A stretch of DNA of 64,000 nt from Lachnospiraceae bacterium. Its GTDB lineage: Bacteria > Bacillota > Clostridia > Lachnospirales > Lachnospiraceae. The DNA lies in assembly GCA_910575475.1 (NCBI GenBank), contig CAJTGD010000006.1, forward strand, positions 1 through 64,000, written 5' to 3'. Shown here piece after piece: positions 43,917-52,917 of the stretch (position 1 is the first letter of the stretch; every line of letters begins with the position of its first letter). The notes under the pieces were generated by a model. The model had not been told where the DNA came from. It was given only the letters and a program-made list of their open reading frames with translations, and did no database searches. Both the position numbers and the translations under genes were made by a program.

Positions 43917-43984
43917 AGCATTTCCTCCAAGATTTGTGCTTTATTGCGAATATACCATATAAATACAACTCTGATATATGCATC

Positions 43985-44239
43985 ATGAATAAAAATCTTG
44001 ATCTTTTTCATTCCGCTTACTCCACCATCCGGAAATGCATCGGCTGTATGGAATGCTTCCGTATCGCGAATATGGGCCGTCCCATTGTTCCGCAGCTTCC
44101 GGGCATTGAAAAGGCAGTCACCGCAGAGGACGTGCTGACCGTGGTGGAAATGTTAAATGCCGTAGGAACGACGCTTTATCCCAGCGTTTAAGTGGTAGTG
44201 ACCGGTGCTGCAAACGGCATTGGACGGGAGCTGGCTTAA
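43985..44239 (+). pseudogene. Fragment of an NADH:flavin oxidoreductase (FadH/BaiC-like)
   Basis: The frame reads IRKCIGCMECFR (an iron-sulphur-type cysteine pattern), then IVPQLPGIEKAVTAEDVL, a stretch typical of the linker before the NAD-binding domain of old-yellow-enzyme reductases. After a TAA at 44189 the same frame continues VVVTGAANGIGRELA, an unrelated-looking nucleotide-binding start. Both parts are short and joined by deletions. From 44240 to 44462 no gene is seen. Confidence 0.45.
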
Positions 44240-44462
44240 AGGCTGTGGATGTGCCGTTACAGGAGTTTTTGTGTTCAGCCGTCCGGGGAAGCCGGAAAAA
44301 GCAGAATGTTGAAATTAAATTATTGACGAAATTTCTGGAAAAACGAACAAAAACATTGCTTCGAAAGATAAAAAGGGTATATGATAATAAAACGAAAATA
44401 TGTCGGCTGGCTAAAGAAAATCAGAAGAGTAAAGAAATACCGGAAGAAGAGAGGGGGATAAC

Positions 44463-45374
44463 ATGATTGGTATTAATGATATCAAGAAGATTAAAATTAC
44501 GACTCCGGAAATTAATTTTGAAAAAGCCATCGGAGCGGATTACTTCGAAAATCTGGACTTTCCGGAGAAGTATCCGGCATTTATCAATATCCATGAAGAA
44601 AAACCGGCGGTACCGGTTCCACTTCACTGGCATAATGGCGGTGAACTGATCTATTCCAGGAACTGGAATCTGGATATTTCAATCAATGGAGAACATCAGA
44701 CACTCCATCCGGGAGAATTTATTCTGATCAGCCCCTATGCGCTGCATGCGATCATTCCGGAACAGAGGGATGAGAAGATGCAGGTGATGTCCCTGACCAT
44801 GGATGTAGACACTCTTGCAAAGATCAATTCGAATATACAGTATTGTGAGATTTCCAGAGAAGCCCCGGGAACTACGGATCAGATGCGTGACAATATGGTG
44901 GCTCTCTGCGAAAAGCTATATGAGCAGGCGGAAAAGGATGATGAGTTGAATGGATTTCTTATGAATTCGATTATTTTTGAAGTAATCGGAAATATCATGG
45001 AACATTTCTGTGTAAAGGATATGGAGGGGCCAAGGAAGGTCAGCGTGCGGGAACACAGGCTGAAATCCGTACTGGCTTACATCAGCGAGAATTATAAAGA
45101 GAATCTCAGTACACAGTCCGTAGCGGAATACTTTGGCTACAACCGGGAATATTTCTGCAGGATATTTAAAAAATATTCGAATATGACCTTCAAAGAATAT
45201 CTGATCGGAGTCCGGCTGGACGCAGTCCTGAAAGAAATGCGTGTTTCAAAAGAAAGCTGCGCGCAGATCGCGCTTGACCAAGGCTTTCCGGATATAAAGG
45301 GATTTAACGGTGCGTTCAAAAGCCGTTATGGCATGAGTCCGAACCAATACCGGAAAGAAAAGTTCAACAGGTAG
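44463..45374 (+). CDS. AraC family transcriptional regulator
   Basis: This 303-residue regulator has an N-terminal cupin (PLHWHNGGELIYSRNWNLDI, then LHPGEFILISPYALHAI) and a C-terminal pair of helix-turn-helix motifs (LSTQSVAEYFGYNREYFCRI and CAQIALDQGFPDIKGFNGAF). GAGAGGGGG precedes the start. It lies at the head of a set of transporter, hydrolase and esterase genes. The direct-repeat motif found before three of them has the 21-22-bp step expected for AraC-type binding, so this protein is the likely regulator. Confidence 0.9.
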   Translation: MIGINDIKKIKITTPEINFEKAIGADYFENLDFPEKYPAFINIHEEKPAVPVPLHWHNGGELIYSRNWNLDISINGEHQTLHPGEFILISPYALHAIIPEQRDEKMQVMSLTMDVDTLAKINSNIQYCEISREAPGTTDQMRDNMVALCEKLYEQAEKDDELNGFLMNSIIFEVIGNIMEHFCVKDMEGPRKVSVREHRLKSVLAYISENYKENLSTQSVAEYFGYNREYFCRIFKKYSNMTFKEYLIGVRLDAVLKEMRVSKESCAQIALDQGFPDIKGFNGAFKSRYGMSPNQYRKEKFNR

Positions 45375-45456
45375 CAGACGGATCTGTGGTCTGCCGTTCT
45401 GAACAGTTGTAAATTGCTTCATAAATTAGGAAACAGTCGTTGCAGCTCCAAACAGT

Positions 45457-45487
45457 CACAAAATGGAATGAAAAACGCACAATAAGG
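45457..45487 (+). promoter_or_regulatory. CACAAA direct repeat (site 1), before the SLC13 gene
   Basis: CACAAAATGG (45457) and CACAATAAGG (45478) lie 21 bp apart, about 95 bp before the transporter start. The surrounding 40 bp are also similar to site 3 at 49106, including the shared AAAACG before the second half. Confidence 0.6.
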
Positions 45488-45582
45488 GCGGAAATTTCAG
45501 AAGCGATATTATAAAATTTTACCAGAAATGAAGATTGCTGAAAGCGGAATCTGAGGAATAGAAAACAAAGAAGAGATTGAAA

Positions 45583-46676
45583 ATGAGTCCGAAAAAGGTA
45601 AAATGGAGAAAGACTATGGATGAGGCAAGGATTGTTGAAGAGAGTGGAGCAAAAGGGTATGGAACACAAGAAAGTAAGCTGAAGCTAAGCAAAGTACAGT
45701 CAGCCGGGATGGCAGCGGCAATGGCAGCCCTTGTGATATCCCTGTGTCTTCCGGCAAATGTATATCTTACAAAGACCGGGATCAAGACCGTAGGGATCCT
45801 GGTGGCTTTTTTGATCATGCTGGTAACGGAAGCACTGCCGGTCGTGGTGACAAGCCTGATATTCTGCGGCCTGATGCCGGTGACAGGGGTCACCCCTGAC
45901 CTGGGGACGGCGCTGACGGGCTACTCGGAGCCGATCGTATTTTTCACACTGGCATCTTTTGGGATCGCGGCGGCTATGACGACCATTCCCCTGTCAAAGA
46001 GGATCCTCCGGTTTCCAGGGAGAATATCGGGCGCTTTATAGATTCTATGGACATACCGGAACGGATGGAGAAAAAAGAAAAGAAGGTACTGGTGATCGTA
46101 TGTGCCATGTTGCTGCTGTGGATCTCCTCTTCCTGGATCTCTATGATCAACGTTATGATCGTGGCGACTCTGGGGTGCTGTATGATGTTCCTCCCAGGCA
46201 TCGAGGTGCTCGATGTGGAAACATTTCTGCGTGAGAACAGCTGGGACGCATTCTTTCTTGTAGGAACGGTGCTGTCGATCAGCGCAGCTATGATCACGAA
46301 TGGGGTCAGCGATGTCATTGCCGGACTGGTTCCGGCATTGGAAATATCTCTGCCGGTACTGATCGAGCTGACTGCAGCCATCATCTTCGTATCGCTCCTG
46401 GTAATCCCGGTGGCGTCCTCCCTGGTGCCTATTCTGGCACCGACGCTGATCGCGGTCGCGGCAAATGCAGGAGTATCTCCGGAGCTGATCATGATGACCG
46501 CAGCGGTCTGTGCCTGCAACTGCTATCTGCTTCCGTTGGATACGGTTGCGTTGATCACTTATGGGAAAGGCTACTATGCTATGACAGATATGGCGAAAAG
46601 TACCCTGTTCCTGCAGATTGCCGTGACGGTTCTCGCGGCGGTCTGGCTGCCCGTTGTGGGAAGGGTGTTTATGTGA
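45583..46676 (+). pseudogene. SLC13/DASS anion transporter with internal deletion
   Basis: Frame one encodes an N-terminal part with membrane helices (KTVGILVAFLIMLVTEALPV, GYSEPIVFFTLASFGIAAAM) and ends at SKRIL near 46015. The downstream frame resumes at ENIGRFIDSM and encodes the C-terminal half (KVLVIVCAMLLLWISSSWI, ENSWDAFFLVGTVLSISAAM, CNCYLLPLDTVALITYG). About 150 residues that normally lie between, including the first substrate loop, are gone and the frame is shifted. Intact members import di- or tricarboxylates or sulphate with sodium. This copy should be inactive. Confidence 0.75.
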
Positions 46677-46703
46677 TAGGGCAGTCGGAAGATGTCAGAG
46701 GGC

Positions 46704-47558
46704 TTATGACTGCTTTCCCTGCTGTGCCGCGGGGGAAACAGGATTCCAGATATTTTCTTTATTATATACGATATTTCCATGTCCGCCGTCTACGCGCCCG
46801 TCCGGTTCCATTGCTTTCGCGATCAGTCCGGAATCTCCGCGGAAAGTCATAGGCACATCATCTACATTTCCATGTTTAATATCCTCGCATAACAGGATCA
46901 TACTGTCAATGATATCCAGATCCAGCCTGCCGTCTCCATGGGACGAAAGGACGATATCATATTTTCCTTCCACCTGTGGTTTCAGCTTTTTCAGATTTTC
47001 TTCATAGGTTTCAATGGGCAAAGAGTAATCCTGGAACAGGAATGTGAATCCGTTGCAGGCATCTCCCAGAAGCAGCGCGCGTTCCTCCTTGATCAGCATG
47101 ACAACGGATCCCCTGGTATGCCCGGGGCAGTCATAGATCTCAATGGTCACGCCGCCCAGGTCGAAGGAATCGCCGCCTTTCATATCCTTATAGAGAGAAA
47201 AGGGCGCAGTCTCTATGTAGTTCTCTTCAGTTATGACAACATCCTCTGCAAGAGACATCCCTTCATGACGGAAAGCGCGGTCTCCGTGGGGATGGTAGAT
47301 ATACTCGTCCTCCAGATTCAGATACACATCAGAAAACTCCAGGCTGCCCATGGCATGATCCGTATGGCCGTGTGTCAGCAGCACGGTGACAGGCTTGTCG
47401 GTCAGTTTGTCAACAGCGGCCTTCAGGCTGCCGAAGCCGCTTCCGGTATCCAGAAGGGCCGCTCGCTCCTCTCCTTCCACCAGATACATCAGTTCCGTGC
47501 AGAACGCGTAGATCCTTGTGATCCGGTCAGTTACTTTTTCTGTTTTAAATTCTAACAT
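46704..47558 (-). CDS. MBL-fold metallo-hydrolase
   Basis: The 284-residue reading starts at 47558 (AGGAGG upstream), well inside a longer open frame. It carries the metal motif LLTHGHTDHAMGS (about residue 73), CPGHTRGSVVML, LLLGDACNGFTF and LSSHGDGRLD, placing it in the glyoxalase II-like group. It is divergent from the ThrE genes. Function may be hydrolysis of a thioester, lactone or similar product linked to the neighbouring esterase and transporters; this is contextual inference. Confidence 0.88.
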   Translation of the reverse strand: MLEFKTEKVTDRITRIYAFCTELMYLVEGEERAALLDTGSGFGSLKAAVDKLTDKPVTVLLTHGHTDHAMGSLEFSDVYLNLEDEYIYHPHGDRAFRHEGMSLAEDVVITEENYIETAPFSLYKDMKGGDSFDLGGVTIEIYDCPGHTRGSVVMLIKEERALLLGDACNGFTFLFQDYSLPIETYEENLKKLKPQVEGKYDIVLSSHGDGRLDLDIIDSMILLCEDIKHGNVDDVPMTFRGDSGLIAKAMEPDGRVDGGHGNIVYNKENIWNPVSPAAQQGKQS

Positions 47559-47651
47559 TTTTTCAACCTCCTGTTTCTTAAATAAAATCGTTGTTTTTAT
47601 TATAGGATAAAAAATAAAATGTGGACAGGTGAAAATGTATCTGTCTGCTAT

Positions 47652-47732
47652 CCGATTTGTGTCTTTTTTGGCCTCGCTGTCGTGCAAATCCTGAAAAAAG
47701 GCACAAATCGGAATAGAGTAGTCACAAAAATG
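47652..47732. promoter_or_regulatory. CACAAA sites between MBL and ThrE genes (site 2)
   Basis: On the plus strand CACAAATCGG (47702) and CACAAAAATG (47723) are 21 bp apart, facing ThrE. A perfect single half-site CACAAATCGG lies inverted at 47652-47661, facing the MBL gene. This divergent arrangement suggests joint control by the AraC protein. Confidence 0.6.
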
Positions 47733-47800
47733 AGTATAGAAAAGAACAGAAAAGAATTATACTTTGGAAATACAGGTTGATTACAGGGAGGTTGATAAAA

Positions 47801-48577
47801 ATGGAAGAAAAAAGACTGACACGGTCAGAGACTGCCGCGGTAATGGATTTTACCGCCACATTAGGAGAGGCGGTTCTGATACGGGGAGGAGAACTGTGGC
47901 GTGTGGAAGAAGTGATCAATAGTATTTTTTGTACATATGGGCTGAAGGACGGAGGAATCTTTATGCTGCCCCATACCCTGATCATCAGTGCAAGATCGGA
48001 AGGCATGGAGCCTGTCATACGTCAGAAAAATGTGGGGGAGATCATTGTTGATATGGAAGAACTGTCCGGTCTGACAACATTGATCCACAGGATACATCAA
48101 GAGAAGCCGGCTCCGGAAAAGCTGATGGGAATGCTGGGAAATGCGGCGAAAGGGGATTGCTATCCGGCTATATTAAAAATATGCGGCATGGCAATCGCTC
48201 TTTTATCCTTGAATTATCTGATTGGCGGGAATCTGATGGATGCGGTATTCATCGGGGTAGGGATCGTGCTTGTCATGGGACTTGACATGTATCTGTCCGT
48301 TATCCCCGGAACCCGGAAGATGGCAGTCAGCGCCGCAGGCGCATGGCTCGCCGGGATGATCGATGTGATCGGATGCCGGATGGGAGTTCTCCCGGATCCA
48401 TATCATGTGATGGTCGTGACAGCGCTTGGCCTGGTTCCCGGGATCCCTTTGATCAATTCCTTCCGGGAAATGCTCTGCGGCCGCGTGCTTTGCGGAGGGT
48501 TACTGTTCATGCAGGCATTCATGGGGGTGTTGGCGGTCGTATGTGGATTTTGGGTTGCTTTGGCGATCGGTTACTGA
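47801..48577 (+). CDS. Threonine/serine exporter family protein, N-terminal (ThrE) subunit
   Basis: The 258-residue protein starts at the ATG at 47801 behind GGGAGG. A soluble N-terminal half (ATLGEAVLIRGGELWRVEEV, then FMLPHTLIISARSEGM) is followed by about five membrane helices with GLVPGIPLINSFREMLCG. This is the ThrE domain usually fused to or paired with the small ThrE_2 protein, here the next gene 18 bp on. The family exports threonine/serine in known members and other small acids in clostridia. Actual substrate unknown. Confidence 0.87.
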   Translation: MEEKRLTRSETAAVMDFTATLGEAVLIRGGELWRVEEVINSIFCTYGLKDGGIFMLPHTLIISARSEGMEPVIRQKNVGEIIVDMEELSGLTTLIHRIHQEKPAPEKLMGMLGNAAKGDCYPAILKICGMAIALLSLNYLIGGNLMDAVFIGVGIVLVMGLDMYLSVIPGTRKMAVSAAGAWLAGMIDVIGCRMGVLPDPYHVMVVTALGLVPGIPLINSFREMLCGRVLCGGLLFMQAFMGVLAVVCGFWVALAIGY

Positions 48578-48595
48578 TATTGGGAGGTATGGAAT

Positions 48596-49042
48596 ATGTC
48601 AGAAATATTTTTTATCATTCTATTTTCTTTTACATGCTCAACAGGATTTGGAATTGTGTTCGGCATCCAGCCGAAGGAACTGGGATATGCCGGACTTGCG
48701 GGAGTGGCCGCGCGGCTTGCGATCCTGCTTTGCCAGACGGTGACGGACAACAGGCTGCTTTATACGCTGGCGGGGGCGCTGCTTGGAGCCTTGTACGCCG
48801 AGCTGCTGGGGCGTTATAAAAAGACAGTTGTCACAAAATTTTTATATCCGGCCATGGTTCCAATGATTCCTGGAGACCTGCTTTATAATACAATAGTCTG
48901 TATTGTAAATGCGGACGGACAAAATTTTCTCGTTTATGGCACGGAACTGGTACAGGCACTGTTCGGGATTGCTCTGGGCGGAATGCTGGCGCCGATGTTT
49001 TTGCATTCGAAAAGATATATACGAAATGTATTGGGCACTTGA
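48596..49042 (+). CDS. Threonine/serine exporter, small (ThrE_2) subunit
   Basis: This 148-residue protein has four to five membrane helices and the conserved segment KFLYPAMVPMIPGDLLYNTI (about residues 80-99). This is the split partner of the ThrE protein encoded just upstream, together equal to one full-length ThrE. The start follows GGGAGG. The pair likely works as a heteromeric exporter. Confidence 0.87.
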   Translation: MSEIFFIILFSFTCSTGFGIVFGIQPKELGYAGLAGVAARLAILLCQTVTDNRLLYTLAGALLGALYAELLGRYKKTVVTKFLYPAMVPMIPGDLLYNTIVCIVNADGQNFLVYGTELVQALFGIALGGMLAPMFLHSKRYIRNVLGT

Positions 49043-49105
49043 TACTGATTTTATGCAAAATGACAGAATGTTTTTGGGCGGGATTTGTAATGTTTTGGAA
49101 AAAGT

Positions 49106-49137
49106 CACAAAACGGATATGGAAAACGCACAATACGG
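49106..49137 (+). promoter_or_regulatory. CACAAA direct repeat (site 3), before the MFS gene
   Basis: CACAAAACGG (49106) and CACAATACGG (49128) lie 22 bp apart, with AAAACG just before the second half as at site 1. They are about 70 bp before the transporter start codon. Confidence 0.6.
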
Positions 49138-49204
49138 AATGAAAATTTCTCTAAAAAATTATAAAGTTTTTATAACAAAAATATAGAGAAGAGAGGTAAT
49201 CATT

Positions 49205-50425
49205 ATGGAACGTAATTATCCCACAGGAATCAAATTCCGCATTTTCCAGGCGGCAGTTCTTTCCCTGTCGCTGCTGCTGGCTTCTGTATCCGTAGCAGGC
49301 TGTCTGCTCGGCGACCTGGCGGCAGAATTTCCAGATGCCCCGCAGTATCTGCTTCAGAGCTTCGTGACATTCCCCACCATCGGAGGCATGATCGCCAATG
49401 TAGTGGGCGGAGCTTCCGCGGCAAAGGTAGGAAAGAAAAATCTTTGCCTGATCGGTATTGCACTCTGCTTTGTGGGCGCGTTTTCCCCGATGTTCATTCC
49501 TTCCCTGGTCGGAAAGATCGCGGTCCGTGTCCTGGCAGGCCTGGGCGTTGGCCTGATCCAGCCGCTGTCCGCGTCTCTGATCGTGGATTGCTTTGAAGGA
49601 AAAGTGGCGAATACCATGATGGGGATCCAGTCCTCCTGCGTAGGCCTTGGCGCTTCACTGTTCTCCTATACAATGGCAGGGATCATGGTATATGACTGGC
49701 ATTATGCATACTGTGCGTATCTTTACGCTGTCGCGATCTTTTTACTGGTACTGTTCGGCATCCCGGCTTTCGTAAATCAGATCGGACGTGAGGAAAAGAA
49801 ACCGGCTTCTGTGGAGACTGCCGCAGATAAAGTTGTGAAAAAAGCTCTTCCGGCTGCCTGCTATATCGGATTTATCGCACAGTTTATCTATGGCCTTGGT
49901 TATGGCGCGTTTGATAACTGTCTGTCTCTGGGCGCGGTCGAGACCGGAGTGATCACGACCGTACAGGCAGCGGCGATCGCAAGCTGGGGCGGCATGGCTT
50001 CCCTGATTGGCGGTTTCTTCTTCGGTTTTATGAAAGGTAAGATCGGAAATAATATCGGCTGGGTCTCACTGGTGATGAACATCGTCGGATTTGCGATCAT
50101 CGGACTTACATCAACGACCACAATGTGGTATATTGGAGTTACGATCTGTAAGGTTGGATTCTGCTGGTGGATGCCTTACATCAACTTCCTGGTAAATGAC
50201 GGGACGGACGAAAGCAACTCTGCCCTGGCGACATCCCTGGGATTTTTCGGAAATTCCTTTGGAGCGTTTATCTTCGCTTATGTGCTTGCCTTTGCAGGAA
50301 ATGTGATGGGCGGGATCACCCAGCATCAGGCATTCCTGTATGGCTGTGTATGGATCGGTATCGCGCTTGTGCTGATCGCGGTGAACCACTTTAAGAATTA
50401 TAGGCATTATCAGGAAATTGCATAA
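49205..50425 (+). CDS. MFS transporter
   Basis: This 406-residue protein has twelve predicted membrane helices and MFS signatures, including GGASAAKVGKKNLCLIGIAL after helix 2 and RVLAGLGVGLIQPLSASLIV. GAGAGG precedes the start. It is preceded by CACAAA site 3 and followed by an esterase gene on the same strand, suggesting uptake of an ester or its acid. No closer substrate call is possible from sequence. Confidence 0.9.
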   Translation: MERNYPTGIKFRIFQAAVLSLSLLLASVSVAGCLLGDLAAEFPDAPQYLLQSFVTFPTIGGMIANVVGGASAAKVGKKNLCLIGIALCFVGAFSPMFIPSLVGKIAVRVLAGLGVGLIQPLSASLIVDCFEGKVANTMMGIQSSCVGLGASLFSYTMAGIMVYDWHYAYCAYLYAVAIFLLVLFGIPAFVNQIGREEKKPASVETAADKVVKKALPAACYIGFIAQFIYGLGYGAFDNCLSLGAVETGVITTVQAAAIASWGGMASLIGGFFFGFMKGKIGNNIGWVSLVMNIVGFAIIGLTSTTTMWYIGVTICKVGFCWWMPYINFLVNDGTDESNSALATSLGFFGNSFGAFIFAYVLAFAGNVMGGITQHQAFLYGCVWIGIALVLIAVNHFKNYRHYQEIA

Positions 50426-50523
50426 AATTTATGATATAAAAAAGCAGACAAAAGAAACCAAAAGAAATAAATAGAAACAAAAAGAAACAGAAGTATGACA
50501 GTTTTATAAAGGAGGCTATACAT

Positions 50524-51489
50524 ATGTCATTAGTATTTGATCCGCGCCCTTATATTGCCGAACGTGAACTGCAGGATCCCATCCCGACTTCAGATCCGGC
50601 ACAGTTTCCTCATGAAGAATATGTACCCGAAGGTACCCATCTTTTAACGGGACTGAAAGACGAGTGGGGCCGCAACGTTGATATGCGCCGTACGATCTAT
50701 AAAGTGAAATCCCACCGCCAGTTGGAAATGATCGTGCTGGTTCCCGTGGATTTTGATCCGGATGAGGATAACAAATGGCCATGTGTGGTTTACAGTCAGG
50801 GTTCTGCTTTCCATGAGGAATGGCTTTGCAACCATCTGGTCCGCCATATCCGTCTGGCTTCCGCAGGTTATGTTGTGGCGATTGCCCAGTACCGTCCTTC
50901 GGAAACCGCCCCGTTCCCGGCTCAGGCTCAAGATGTGAAATCCGCGATTCGCTTTATACGTAAAAATGCGGAATTGTTTAATGTAGATCCGGAACATATC
51001 GCAATTGCAGGAGATTCTTCCGGCGGACATACGTCTCTGATGGTTGGATTCACAGGAGACGGTGTGTTGGATGACGGTGTATACGGCGATGTATCCTGCC
51101 AGGTGAATTGTATCGTGGACTGCTATGGCCCTACCGTGTTCTCACTGATGAACTACTGGCCAAGTTCCCAGAACCACTGGGATCCGCACAGCCCGGAAGG
51201 CTATGAGATCGGTGTGAAGAATGTATTGGAGAATCTGGACGAATCCGACAAGACAATTCCTATGAATTATCTCTCTGAGGATAAACCGACGCCCCCGACA
51301 CTTATCATCAACGGCAGCCGCGACATGCTGGTTCCGGCTTCACAGAGTGCGCTGTTGTATGAGACAATGAAAAAGATGGGGAAAGAAGCAGAGTACTACC
51401 GTATTGTAGATGGCAACCACGGTTTTATTGGGTGGAACAATGATACAATCCTTAATATTGTGTTGGATTTCCTGAAAGAGCATATTTGA
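50524..51489 (+). CDS. Alpha/beta hydrolase (HSL-like esterase)
   Basis: The 321-residue hydrolase has the nucleophile elbow GDSSGGH (about residue 165), a late Asp in NGSRDMLVP (about 262) and a C-terminal His in DGNHGF (about 299), a complete catalytic triad. VYSQGSAFHEEW before the nucleophile takes the place of the usual HGGG oxyanion motif. AAAGGAGG precedes the start. It lies about 100 bp after the MFS gene, separated by an AGAAAC-rich purine stretch, and is probably the first catabolic enzyme of this locus. Confidence 0.88.
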   Translation: MSLVFDPRPYIAERELQDPIPTSDPAQFPHEEYVPEGTHLLTGLKDEWGRNVDMRRTIYKVKSHRQLEMIVLVPVDFDPDEDNKWPCVVYSQGSAFHEEWLCNHLVRHIRLASAGYVVAIAQYRPSETAPFPAQAQDVKSAIRFIRKNAELFNVDPEHIAIAGDSSGGHTSLMVGFTGDGVLDDGVYGDVSCQVNCIVDCYGPTVFSLMNYWPSSQNHWDPHSPEGYEIGVKNVLENLDESDKTIPMNYLSEDKPTPPTLIINGSRDMLVPASQSALLYETMKKMGKEAEYYRIVDGNHGFIGWNNDTILNIVLDFLKEHI

Positions 51490-51894
51490 CAGCATATATC
51501 AGGGACTCCGGTGAATGGAAGCGACGGTCCGAATGTCACAAAGTCGGAAGCAGATACTGCGATCTGTGTACTGAGCCGCGTGGCCGGAGGACTTGTAGAA
51601 CTTTCATTATGATTTGAGTAAGAGGAAAAAAAGAAGATATTTTGTAAACAGTAAGAAAAACCGTTCCTGCCGGATGCGCAGGAGCGGTTTTCAGCATTTG
51701 GGGGATTGTGGATATTCCTGGGATGTGTTATACTCTACAGGAAAAATTCGAAAAGATATTCATCTTTTTTATTCTTGCCGGTTCGGATACGGCCGAAAAG
51801 TGCTCATGGCAAAAGATTCTTCCGGATTCAGACAGAATGCATTTCGCTGATACGCAGACAGACGAAAAGCTTTGCGGAAGAGAGAAGAATCTGA
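51490..51894. other. Intergenic region after the esterase gene
   Basis: No gene is supported. It contains a single CACAAAGTCGG match (51535), the terminator at 51656-51691 and an AT-rich tract leading to the Rpn gene. Confidence 0.5.
51656..51691 (+). terminator. Strong intrinsic-type terminator
   Basis: AAAACCGTTCCTGC pairs with GCAGGAGCGGTTTT around CGGATGC, with A and T tails on the two sides. It would serve either strand. It is placed after the esterase gene. Confidence 0.75.
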
Positions 51895-52844
51895 ATGAAT
51901 GAAACAACGCAAACAACGCAAACAATGCAAACGATCCAAACAACAAACGATGATTTTATCATGCGTCCGACGGTCGATGTATGCTTCGCCGGCCTGATGG
52001 AAAACCCAAAGGTGAGAAAGGGGTTCTGCGCGGCAATCCTGCGGGTTTCTCCTGATAAGGTCAAGGATACGGAACTGCTGCCGACCCATTTGCAACGGGA
52101 GTATGCGGGTGATAAGCTGGGGATCCTGGACGTGCGGGTCCGGCTGCTGGACGGTCTGCAGATCAACATGGAAATGCAGGTGAAGTACTATGAATTTTGG
52201 GATGAGCGGGCGCTGTTCTATCTTTGTAAAATGTTTGCGGAACAGATCAAAACTGGAGATTCCTATGAAAAATTGAAGAAATGTATCCATGTCAGTATCC
52301 TGGATTTTACCCATTTCCCGGAAGATACGGATTGTTATCGGACGATCGGGCTCGTGAACAGAAAGACGAATGCGCTTTACAGTGACAAGCTGGAATTGCA
52401 AGTTCTGGAGTTAAAAAAGCTGCCGAAGGAGATAAAAACAGGAGAAGATATCGTCAATTGGATGCGTTTTTTGAAAGGAAAGAGTAAGGAGGACTTTGAA
52501 CGTATGGCAAACACGAGCGAATATCTGGGAGAGGCGTACGAGGCACTTCAGAAGTTAAGCGCGGACGAGATCAAACGCCTGGAATATGAAGAGCGGGAAA
52601 AGGCTCTGAAAGATTATAATACATTTGTCATCGGTGCACAGAGACGGGCAGAGGAACGCGGAAGAAAGATTGGTGAAAAACGCGGCGAGAAACGCGGTGA
52701 GAAACGTGGCAAAAAAGTGGAAGAAAGGAAGGAATCGCTTTGGCGAAGAGAGTGTTCAGACTGCATGCTCAGGGAAAGCCGGAGAAGGAAATCGCGGTGG
52801 AATGCGGCATCACTGAAGCGGAGGTCCGGGAAATTCTGGAATAA
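51895..52844 (+). pseudogene. Rpn/PD-(D/E)XK nuclease family transposase-like protein, frame-shifted near the end
   Basis: The frame from 51895 carries DDFIMRPTVDVCFAGLMENP, a nuclease segment LGILDVRVRLLDGLQINMEM (Asp...Glu-x-Gln pattern) and DRTIG-like QCYRT... equivalents up to an EKRGEKRGEKRG repeat. At the A6 run near 52711 the expected C-terminus (LAKRVFRLHAQGKPEKEIAV) moves to the -1 frame and stops at 52844. The catalytic part is intact, so a truncated or fused product could still be active. The N-terminus is a TQTTQT-type repeat coded by 9-bp units. The family promotes recombination in known members. Confidence 0.75.
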
Positions 52845-52917
52845 TATCGTTTTGCTGCCGTTCACACGGTGCCCTGCACTTGCTGCAGGGCATCCAGGCA
52901 GGAAACGAACAATCCCG

